This document shows, in pieces, positions 25,901-37,900 of a DNA stretch of 64,000 bases. Source of the DNA: Odontocerum albicorne (lineage: Eukaryota > Arthropoda > Insecta > Trichoptera > Odontoceridae). The notes beneath the pieces are model-generated. The model was not told the DNA's origin and did not search any database. It was given only the letters and a program-made list of their open reading frames with translations. The first letter of the stretch is position 1, and each line of letters starts with the position of its first letter. The translations under genes and the position numbers were made by a program. The stretch is taken from positions 8,265,366 to 8,329,365 of the forward strand of contig OX463846.1 in the NCBI GenBank assembly GCA_949825065.1, given 5' to 3'.

Positions 25901-28900
25901 CAGGCTGACTCCCTTTGTCAGCATGCCTCTCCTCTTGTTCTGAATCACCCTCCGCATTTTTTTTAGGGTCTCACAGTATCTTGCAGAGTGGATGGTCTCC
26001 CCTTGAGGCATATATTCAATTAAAATTATGCCTTGACAGTCCCAAAACACGGATGCCATGATTTTCTTGGCTGAAATAGTGGTTTTGAACTTTTTGGCGG
26101 AGGGTGAAGAGGTGTGACGCCACTGTTGAGACTGCCTTTTGGTTTCAGGCGTGTAGTGTGCAACCCAAGTTTCATCTCCAGTAACGATGGAGTGGAGAAA
26201 TTCATCTCCATGGAGTTTGCAGCGCCTCAAAAACTCTTGCCCGGCATTATTTATTTCGCACTTGGCGGCAGATTGGATTGACATTTTTCACGAAACGTGT
26301 TGTCGCGTCGACACTTCTCAACGTACTGACCTCGAACCGGTCTCGTTGTGGAGGGGAAGGGTCAGACTACACGGAAGTGTAGCCAACATGTCGAAAATAA
26401 AATCCATCCGGTCGTGAGAGCCTCAGTACACTTACTTTCTGGATACGCCTCGTATGTTTAATTTTAGGATATATATTTACATAATATTTTGTTTTCAATA
26501 AACCTATTATTTATTTCAACTCACAATGTTTTAAATAATTGTCAGATACATCAAACAAAAGTTTCTCCATCCAAAAGATATTTGCTATTTTTCTCTGGAA
26601 GAAACAAATTGGTTAAACTGGTCTCCTTAAAATCTCCATTCTAAAACATTGGAAATGGTGAAAGAAAAAGTAGTGAATAAATATCAAACCTGCTGTATTT
26701 ATTTTGTGGTCTATCATCGTGTACGCGTCTGGCTTGAGCCTCGAGCGCCAGCATGCCGACCCTGTACGCAGAGAGCAACGCTCGCAGCTGCTGTGGATGC
26801 TGATGACGTTGAGGCGGGGGTGCACGCTGCTGTTGCTGCTGCTGCAGACCTGGCTGCATCGGCTGCATTGGCTGCATACCAGCTAGCGGGGGTGGCACCA
26901 CCTGTGGTGGTGGAACCTGCTGCAATGGCATCTGCTGCAGTGGCATCTGCTGCAGTGGCACTTGTTGCAGTGGCAAGGGTGCTAGCTGCAGTTGTTGTGG
27001 CTGCAACTGTGGCTGCAGTTGTGGTTGTAGTTGTGGCTGCAGTTGCGGCTGCAGTTGCGGCTGCAGTTGCGGCTGCAGTAGCGGCTGCAGTTGCGGCTGC
27101 AGTTGTGGCTGTAGTTGTGGCTGCAGTTGTGGCTGCTGCGATTGCTGCTGCAGTTGTTGTTGTTGCAGTTGCTGTTGCTGAAGTTGTTGTTGCTGAAGTT
27201 GTTGTTGTTGCAGTTGCTGCTGCTGCAGTTGCTGTTGCTGCTGGGGTGGGGGTGGAGCAGCACGCACGGGTGCAGCTACCCAGTATTGCACCGGGCCCAC
27301 TGGGCCCGGCATAGGAGCGTAGCCGTACACCTGCTGAAATGTCAATTGCCATTTAATATACAAATAAGCAAGAAAAATATCTTATGTCCTATCCCACATT
27401 GGTCCCATTTTTCAAGTTAGTAAAACTAAACTGATTCCATAAATTAAATGTCTAAAAATGTATGATAAAATATTTATTGGAGCAATATAAATAAATATTA
27501 TAAGGGTTGTTTAAATTATTGAAATACTAGTTATGTTAATTAAAAAGAAAAGATTAAATATATTGAAAACTCAAATGAATACGACCTCAGTGACGAAGTT
27601 GGTACGACGCATGTCCCCCAGGAAAACTCAAATGAATACGACCTCAGTGACCAAGTTGGTACGACGCATGTCCCCCAGGAAAACTCAAATGAATACGACC
27701 TCAGTGACCAAGTTGGTACGACGCATGTCCCCCAGGAAAACTCAAATGAATACGACCTCAGTGACCAAGTTGGTACGACGCATGTCCCCCAGGAAAACTC
27801 AAATGAATACGACCTCAGTGACCAAGTTGGTACGACGCATGTCCCCCAGGAAAACTCAAATGAATACGACCTGTGACCAAGTTGGTACGACGCATGTCCC
27901 CCAGGAAAACTCAAATGAATACGACCTCAGTGACCAAGTTGGTACGACCATGTCCCCCAGGAAAACTCAAATGAATACGACCTCAGTGACCAAGTTGGTA
28001 CGACGCATGTCCCCCAGGAAAACTCAAATGAATACGACCTCAGTGACCAAGTTGGTACGACGCATGTCCCCCAGGAAAACTCAAATGAATACGACCTCAG
28101 TGACCAAGTTGGTACGACGCATGTCCCCCAGGAAAACTCAAATGAATACGACCTCAGTGACCAAGTTGGTACGACCATGTCCCCCAGGAAAACTCAAATG
28201 AATACGACCTCAGTGACCAAGTTGGTACGACGCATGTCCCCCAGGAGAACTCAAATGAATACGACCTCAGTGACCAAGTTGGTACGACGCATGTCCCCCA
28301 GGAAAAAACAGCTCTGAATTTGCGGATTTGATTCCTGTTGGAATCCAGATTTTTTGAAAAAAGGATTCACAACGAAAGTATAATATAATAAAATTCATAT
28401 ACATGTCAGGTCTGTTAATATGAAACCGGATTTTTTTTATAGAAAATACACATTTATTGTATGAAAACGGTAAAAAATATTTTATTCAAAGTATTGCCCA
28501 TCGCTAGCTACACATTTTTCCCATCACTCGGGCAATTTGTGGATGCCACGTCAAAAAAACTGTTGCTCTTTTGTCCAAAAATGAACTGAAACAAGACAAA
28601 ATAGAAATCTCCACGGAAGTTTTTAACTCGATTCTGTCAAAAGAAAACTTACCTGAAGATGATGAGGTGGCGGAGGCAGTGGAGGCGGCCTGTGGAACTG
28701 GATATGAAACGGCTGGTAGGCAAAGCCGTAGGATGCCATGCTGAGGGGTGTGAGGGGTGTAATAGGCAATGGTGCAATTGTCGCCATGGTTTGCTGCATC
28801 ATGGTCGGCTCTGGCTCAGGTTCTGTGTCACGATCCACCTCACCTGGCGGACCGTGTCGTAAAAACAGCTCATACCAGTACTTGGCTACTGTAAACAGCA

Positions 28901-31900
28901 CCTCAGGGTAGACGCCTCCGCCTGAAAGTTCGCAAGTTATTAATTGATTCATACATTAAAAGAAAGTCTTACACTTAATCTCACAATGGTGAGCATGCAA
29001 GAAGTCCGGTGGCTATAACTGTTTTTTTCATGTGAATTTAACATACTGGGGCTTCGTAATTACGTAACATGAATTCTAATGAAATTTGATTATTCAAGAA
29101 TGCTATATAATATTGTTTCTCAACTTTTTTAGCTTTGTGACCTCCTTACAAAAACTTAATATCTTGTTGATGCATGAGCACTGGCTGCACAAATGTTGTA
29201 TTTGCACAAAGATGATAAATCTTATCAAATAAGAATATCTATTGTTTTACGTCTCGGACAGGGCAGCTTAACAGTTGAAACTTGAGAAATTTGATTATAA
29301 GTTATGTTTTTTATATGCTTTTGCAATAAAAGACCATGTAACAATTGATGAAGATGATAGAGATAATTCAGACTGGTTTTCAAGACTAATCAAGTAATCC
29401 ATATAAAACCATGTGTCATGCATAAGATTGACAAACTGTCAAAGCCATCTTTGTGGATAGACCGTCAGGATACAAACCAATCAGCAGACCAAGACGGCGA
29501 TTTCTGGATAATGTATTCGCAAGACACACACTATTGAAGGAAAAAAGCAATGGATTGTCCAAAATTAAAAAGTGTTATCGAGGAAGCTGGAACTCTTAGA
29601 GAGTTACATGACCATTGAAAGTAACGATGAAGGAATATGACTCAATTGATTCACTTTTCAAATCCAGTAAAATTTAGAAAAAGGTTAATCAAGAGTACCG
29701 TAAATATTATTTTATCATCAATAGTTTAAAGTTTTTTTCTTTGTCTGCAACCGACTGGCATTTGAAAGGGTGACAATAAGTCAAGGAGCCTATATCAAGG
29801 AATTTCATAAAATGGTTGGAGTGGTAACAACTCGAAATAATCTTGAAAGGAGATTTTCCTGAGATATAGGGGGAACTTTACATATTACAGCTATAGCTCA
29901 GGATTGGACAAACAGTGATTACCGAAGTTGCATTTGACATGATCAAATTTTAAGCTGAAAAATTAGAATTTACACACATTGTAACAATTCTGACATAAAA
30001 TAAGTGAAATTTTAAAAAATGCCATACCTTTTGCGGCATTCTCCACAGTGAGGCATGCCCTTTCGAGCATGTGATCACTCTGCTCCTTGCACTGCAGCAC
30101 AGCACGCTGGATCTCATTGTGATTGAGCGCATGGGCATGGGGTAGGCAGGACAGCGCCAGCTCAGCGGCTGCACGCACAAGTGCGGGTTCGCACCCTTGT
30201 GAAGCACGATCGGCGATGCTTGCTGCCTCAGGGGGTGTCAAATGCCCCTCCCATGTGTCGATCAGGAAAGAGATAGCCGGCGCACCTATGTCCATTGCTT
30301 GACCTGGAAGATATCAATTGTTTAGAATTTATATATTTCTAGTCCTTCAACTTGATCCAGCACTAAGAAGCATCGAGTCAGAATGTTAAATTTTACATCA
30401 GAACACTTTGTGATGTGATGATCCTGTGATGATTAATCGTGTCAACACCTTTGAGATGACTATTATTAGCGAAATAGGACTATAATTATTTTCAAAAATT
30501 CTGAGACAGAATGCGTATTTAACCACTTAACAGTTGGATTTTTAACACGCGACGTAACACAATAACAAACTGTGAACTAATAAATTCTATACGAAAATAT
30601 ATTCAGTTCGGAAAAAAGTTGAAACAAAATCTGCCCAAACGACGCTCGGGAGGAACACTCCCAACCAGTCGAAACAAGATTTGCCCGAACGAGGCTCGGG
30701 CTCGTCAGTATAAAAAGAAACTTCGTGCCCGAGTCCCGCTCGGGCAAAACTATCAAGTGGTTAAGCAGATAGATGAAGGAATTTGAGATATTTCAGAGAA
30801 TTATGACAAATAAATAATATTTTTGAATTTTTTTACATTTTGACCTTAAAAATTTTGAGATGTGTTTTCGAATTCCAAATTAACGGGTTTCAAATAATTT
30901 GATTTGATTTTTTGGCTCTTTGAATTTAGAATTAATGAGGTTGTACTGTAGTACAAATAATCTGATGTATCTTTGCACTTCATACTTACGTTTTCCAGAA
31001 GATTTTTTTATTTATTCTGCACTAGATATTTAATAAATAATCTGATGTATCTTTGCACTTCATACTTATGTTTTCCAGAAGATTTTTTTATTTATTCTGC
31101 ACTTGATATTTAATAAATATCAATAAAAATTGTTATATTACCAGTGATCCAGCTGACGTGCGAGGAGTAGGTCCTGGAGAGCCAGTTGGCGCTAACACAG
31201 TTGTGCAGACCCAGCGCATACAGTCCCAGTTGGAAGGCAGCCATGTGCAAGCCTCGGTGCGGCAGGTGGTGTTCGCGACCCCCTCCCGCTGAAGCCACTG
31301 CAGCCTGAACACCATCCACAAATTATTAAAATCTCAACAATGGATGGAGAAGTGAAACAGCTACAGTTGAAAAATGGTACAGAGCCCCAACCTATGTTCC
31401 AACCTTGGATCACCAATGACATAAGAGCTATGACAAACCTCGAGAGATTAGAGGTTCAGAAAGGCTAAAGACATGGTTTACTCAAGAAATAGAGGTACTA
31501 CTAAATAGAATTGTCAAGTTTGCACTATTTGAGAGATCTTCTATTGAAATGTATTGGGTTGATGCAAAAGTAATGATCGTTTTTTATGATCCCAGGTAAA
31601 AAAAATCCCAGGTAAGAAATGATGAATAGTATCTTCTTTTAAATGATTCCATTGTATAAAGGATGCTTTCCCTCTACTTTCTATTCAGTTTTGGCCTGGC
31701 CAGAGTACAGTGAAAAGCCCTTGTATTTTTTCAAAATGTCGGTCGATAAAGTGCATTTACGTCATTGTTTACTTTATGAATTCCGTAAAGACAATACCGC
31801 GAGTGTGGCAACCAAAAACATTTGCGACGTGTATGGAGCAGATGTCATCAAAGTTCGACAGGTACGAAGATGGTTTACAAAATTCCGATCTGAGGATTTT

Positions 31901-34900
31901 TCACTATTTGATAAACCACGTACCGGGCGGCCATTGAAGTCTGATGACAACAAGTTAAAAGTCATAATTGACACAAATCCACGTCTAACCACCAGGGAGA
32001 TCGCGTCGATGATGGGAGTCAACCAAACAACCGTATTAAGACATTTGAAGCGTATGGGGATGGTTTCGCGGTACAACGTTTGGATACCTCATCAATTGTC
32101 GGCTGCCAATTTATTGGATCATGTTTCAACGTGCTTTGCTTTGAGTGCGAGACAAAAACATGAACCTTTTTTGCATCGTTTGGTAACAGGAGATGAGAAA
32201 TGGGTCGTGTACAACGTGACAAGAAAAAGACATTGGGCTATACCTGGACAAGCCCCATTAACAACTTCGAAGGCCGAAATCCATCAAAAAAAGTAATGCT
32301 TTGTGTTTGGTGGAATTGTAAGGGTATTGTGTATTTTGAACTCTTGGAACGCAATCAGACAATTACAACAGAACGATATTGTCAGCAATTATCCAAATTG
32401 AACATCGCCCTTCAAAAGGATAGACCAGAATTGGTAAACAGAAAAGGGGTAGTGTTTCATCCCGACAACGCGTGACTTTGATGACCCAATACAAGCTAAA
32501 TGAGTTGAATTGGGATGTTATCAAGCATCCACCGTATTGTCCAGATCTTGCTCCTTCCGATTTTCATTTATTACGATCGCTGCAAAAAATTTTAAATGAT
32601 AAAAAATTTGATACAATAGAGCAGGTAAAAACATCCCTTACTACATTTTTCGCATCAAAATCCACGGAATTTTACACTAATGGTATTAATAAGTTGATAG
32701 AAAGATGGGAGAAGGTTATAAGAACTGATGGAAATTATAAAATTGATTAAATAAATATTACAAATCTAAAAAAAAATGTTTAATTGTATATGTAAAAAAC
32801 GATCATTACTTTTGCATCAACCCAATAGATGAGAGATATTTGGTCTAAAAAATATGGCAATGGCTGTGTCTCTGATTCAAGTATGTGAAAATTGGTCCTG
32901 TTTTACATGTTCCATGTACAGTCACCCTAATGATGGAAAAAATATCCCTCTTGGTATTGATATGGCTTCCACTGTTAATTTTTTACATACATACCATCAC
33001 ACCACTTCCCTGCTGGGGTAGGCAGAGGACAGAGCACAAGACTTTCCTATCTCAACACGTATTCGCATCTTCCGCATCCATACTTCACATTTAGCTCATA
33101 TGATTTCTCTTACTTCTTACTTTTCCTTCTTTCAAAATATCATTCACTTGATCCAATCATACTTTCCATGGTCTTTCTCTACCACGTCTTCCACTCACAT
33201 TTGTGCTGTATATTTTGTTTTGTTAGTATTTCTTCATTTATTCATTCCATGTAACTAAACTATCTAAGAGTGCTCTTCTTCATTTTACTCAACACATCAG
33301 CCTTAATTCAACATTCATCCCTAATCACTTAATTTTGTATTCAGTCATACATTATCATACGTTATACATACATATAAGCATTTCTACAGCATTTATTTGG
33401 CTCATTACACTTCCATAAATGAAAGTTGGTACTAAAATGTTATTAGGTGTTAACTTAAGTTGTGTCCGTTTTTTTTTTCAAATTTAAAAATGAGCAGCAA
33501 AAGTAAAACAAAATGGTAAAGGTTATACCTTATTGGAAAGAAAATTTTCTGCTCTACAAGATGCTGTATTTGTTTTTACGTTACATATATTATTTATTTA
33601 TTTGATTACAAGCCTTCAAAATGGAATGTCAGGCAGATGAAAGTGAGCATTTTCGACACCTCCTTCTGTTTGCGTTCAATCGAGGGAATAAAGCTGCCAA
33701 AGCTGCTCGCGATATTTGCGAAGTGTACGGCGAAGATGATATGAATGAAAAGACAGCTCGTCGATGGTTTTTGCATTTCAAAGACGGTAATTTCGACCTG
33801 AAAGACATGGAGCGTTCCAGACGACCAATGGACTTCGATGAGGACTGCTTAAACCATATTATACATGAAGATCCCCTTCAAACCACCGTAGAATAGGCTG
33901 AACAGATGAATTGTAGTCACATGACTGTATACCGCCATCTTAAATCACTTGACATTCCATGTTGAAGGTTTGTAATCATATAAAATAATATATGTAACGT
34001 AAAAGCAAACACAATATCTTGTAGAGCAGAAAATTTTCTTTCGAATAACGTATAAACCTTTACCATTTTGTTTTACTTTTGGTGCTCATTTTTAAATTTG
34101 GAAAAAACGGACACAACTTATGTTAACACCCAATATATATTTTTAGTGGAAATTTTTTATGGATTCGATTAACCTTGCAGATTACTTATTTTGAAGATAG
34201 TACTTACCTGAGTGAACAAACTTGTACTGCTAGACCCTCCGGCCTTGCTTAACACAGACTTGGCCAACTCGAACATGAAGTGTGCACTAGCCTCTGAGGG
34301 CTGGTTAGGGATCGACGGGTAAGCTCGTTTCCCCTTAAATCTGAAAGAAAAAGTGTTTTTCTTTAAGCTGTTACGATTTCAATTTACTCTTACCAAAAAC
34401 TCCGTTTAAAGACAAATCATAATAATTAGTCTTCCTCTTGTTTAATACTCTTCTCCATACATGGATTTTTTAAATCATTTTTAATTTTATATTTTTAACA
34501 ATGATAAATCAACTTGGTTATAATGAGCAAGAGAGGAACGACTAAATTTATATATTGTAAGTAAATATTTGTTGACCCTTTCGTCAATTCACGTATCCTG
34601 TGAGAAATCATTTTCCAAGTTAAAATATATCCTAAGCCGATTACTAAATTCCTTCACTCAATCGCATTTCAAATCGTTAATGATGATGCCTTGCAAAAAA
34701 GATCTCTGGAACAGTTTAATGAGTTCTGTTATCTGGGCAGTATACTTATATCCGATGGGGGTGGGTTGAAAGTGACATTAAAAGAAAGGCAACGACAGAG
34801 AACAATGTAAATGGAGCACTTAATGTCATACACAATAACCGCACTAAGTAGCAAAAAAGCTTTTTCCAAACTTTGACATTTTTGGTACCGCATTCTATTG

Positions 34901-37900
34901 AACACTTCCGTTTGTAATCAGAAATGTTTGCAACGGAATGGTTTGTATCTAACTGGGTTTTTTTTTTCTTTAAAAGGACAATAAAGCGGTATAAATACAA
35001 TAGATTATTGTTTCAAAACTATTGTAATTCCTGAATAAATTGAAGGTTTAGTTAATACAGAATAGTCTATAATTGGAGTAATACCACCGTATAAATTACA
35101 ATAAGTATGTGAATGCACTATTATTTGGCACCTTCACATCTCCAAGCTTGTCATAAAACGACCCATAATTCGATGCTGCATTCATACAAGCTGAGTGAAC
35201 ACTTTCATTGTTATCTATTCTAAGAATAGTTTTTTCGGCAACCCAAGCAATCAAGAAAGTTTGCAGTTTCCAAAGTGAAATGTGCTCGTTTTAACAGTGA
35301 GCAATTATATGAGAATACACATAAATCAAAATCATTATAGAGTTTTGTTCATAATAGCAGTGATCTCCTTATATACGTGTCCGTAACAACCAAGTTCGGC
35401 AGTATTTATCATTTTGAAATTTACATTATTTGAAATTTGAAAATGCACATCTGTGATGAAATTTGAAATATGCACATCTGTGATGTACACCGTGTTGAGT
35501 GAGTTCTGCAATTTTTATTGATTTCTTACAATCATTTAGCAATTGTTGATAGATTGGAAGTCTGATAATATAATCTAACCATCTTAATGAATTAAAATTA
35601 TCTTCATTAAAATTTGTCAACTGCAGTGAAATAATTTACTTCACACATATCTGTCCTCACTTTACACATCCAATCAACTTAAAAGGACCGTGTCCTATGC
35701 ATGATATTAGAAGTTAGACTTTATTTTTCTCACCTGGCGAGGTGTGAATCTTTGGGACGAGGAGCACTTGGCTGCTGGTGAGGTGATGGTTGAGGAGGTG
35801 GGTGGGGTGGGTGCGGAGGGGGTGGCATCGGGGCCAAACCCTCCAGCTCTGCGCTGGTGGAACTCTGGGGACGACTGCCCCACTCGCAGCCCACCGGCCC
35901 GGGAGACATGCCCCCACCGTAACATTGCTCCTGCATCTAGGCACACATTTGTTCATTAATATAAACGTAAATGCTGTAGAAATAAATACATGCACTGATA
36001 ATACATAATACGGAATGAATAGATTAGGGATGAATGTGAACTTCAGGCTGACATATTAAGTAAGATCAAGAACACTGTGATAGTTTACAAGTAGGTCAAG
36101 TAGAATGAACGAATTAAGAAATACTACGAAACAAGTACCGTATTTTACGGACTATAAGACGCACTTTTTTCTTCAAAAAATTGCCTCCAAAATTCAGGTG
36201 CGTCTTATACTCGAACTTAATATAAAAATGTCGTGTTTGATTTAAAATTCCCGCCAGTCTTAAAAATGACCATATATTCGATGCCGCGGGAAACCTATAT
36301 TTGAGAGGAATGGAACAAATGGATGATGGATGAAACCCAACATGAATTCACGCCAAAGGGAGCTTTAAAACGACCTACAATCAAACAAGTGTGTCAGTGG
36401 ATAAAACAAACAGTCGTGGTCTAGAGTGAGAGAAGATATTATTGTTAAATCTTTCAAGAAGTGCGGCATAAGTAACGCTCTCGATGGCAGTGAAGACCAT
36501 CTTATATATGAAGAGGATAATGATGACGATGAAGAGGAAGAAGAAGAAGAAAGTTCAGATGACGATTTTCAGGGATTTTAAAGGTCAGTTCGGTTTTATA
36601 AACTAAGAATTTTTTTTAGTCTGGCTTTGCAATCTAATAATAAAAATGGTAAAAATGTTTTTTTTTTTTTTAAATTGCCTAAAAATTAAGGTGCATCTTA
36701 TAGTCCGTAGCGTCTTATAGTCCGTAAAATATGGTATACAGTGCAAATGTAAGTGAAAAGTGTGAAAGAGGAAGACCAAGGAAAGTATAGTCGGATAAGT
36801 AAATGATATTTTGAAAGAAAGAAATGTAAAAAGTCAGGGAAATTGTAAGAGTTGTATATATGTAAAAGAGGCGAAAGAAGTGTATCAGGACAAAAAAGTC
36901 TGACACTCTCCTCTCTGTCTAGACCGACAGGAAAAAGGCATGCTGGTACGTATATATATATATGTATTTTATAAGTAGCATGAATGGAAGTTTCATGGAT
37001 ATTGATAATAACCAATTGAGAAAATCATGTGATAGCAAGAAATTACTTCAAAGCAAATAAATATAACAGAGATATAAACATAAAAGTGTTCAATAAATAA
37101 ATATATTTCATTTTCAACCCTTAATCTCACCTAAACTTGAGTATTTACTTTGCAGTTTATGTATATAATAATGTTATCCCACATTTTAATTGGATTGAGT
37201 TAGGATACAGCATTACAGACTTACCTGATACACTGGCATCTCGGGCATGCAGGTCGGCGGGGGGCAGGTTCCCCTCATGGGAGGGTTCCCCGTGTAGTAC
37301 ACACTCATAATGGGGGACTTCACAAGCCGGTGGATTTCCCGATCCAGCAACTGTTCGGAGTAAAGCAACACAATAATTAGAAGAGTAAAAAAAAGCTCAA
37401 TCTCGATGAAGTGAATAGGCATGGTAGCTAAGGTTTTAGAACAAAAACTGCCTTGTTGAAATAAAACAGGCACAGCTATATTAACCTGTACACCGCGTTA
37501 AAAATCAAATTCCACGAATCCTGTGCGCGGCACAATTTCGGCGTTTTTTAATTTCTAAGTTTAAACGCGTATTTTGTTTAGAGCCACTGATATTTGATTA
37601 CACCACCAAGTAAACATGACATTCAAGTAATTTTCTGATAATAAATAATAGTCATTACTCTTAAGCAGACTCATTAAATAAAGGAGATAAACTAAACATT
37701 ACGTAAAATACACAAAGGAATGCTACAGATCAGATCACAGGCGTTTGTGCTTCCCGCGAGGAACACGTTAATGGCTTTTTTAGAGTGTAAAACTCCATGG
37801 ATGCATGGAACTGACTTCTGGAGTTTCAAAAGTATAAAAATGTAAAAACTTTCATGACTCTTCTGTAATGATACTTTTTAAGAGGTGTTAAGAGGATAAC

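Larger units (their letters stand above)
24250..26452 (-). mobile_element. mariner family B, split by mariner A
   Basis: The ends are CGAGGCATATCCAAACTAAG and, inverted, CGAGGCGTATCCAGAAAGTA, flanked by TA at 24248-24249 and 26453-26454. The minus-strand frame 26284-25820 encodes a transposase part with VTGDETWVAH (first Asp), SVFWDCQGIILIEY and a degraded LLHDNDR (second Asp). The DNA-binding N-terminus is deleted. A complete mariner of another family (24341-25611) is inserted near its 3' end. Confidence 0.88.

Noticed and set aside
26649..27352. Ala/Val-rich and Thr/Ala-rich frames over the glutamine-rich exon
   Set aside because: They are other-frame readings of the repeat in ZSWIM8 exon O. 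Only the Gln frame joins the conserved blocks on both sides.
27533..28201. 222-codon frame with a 19-residue repeat
   Set aside because: The unit is 57 bp (19 codons), so any frame without a stop stays open. Indels in copies 6, 7 and 11 shift it, and the array derives from a SINE head in an intron.
27560..28310. Regular direct repeats resembling a CRISPR array
   Set aside because: There are no variable spacers, the whole unit is repeated, and the context is a eukaryotic intron.
29110..29940. hAT-like start (TTTCTCAACTTTTTTAGCTTTG) in an intron
   Set aside because: The left part recalls a hAT end, but I found no matching right end or transposase motif.
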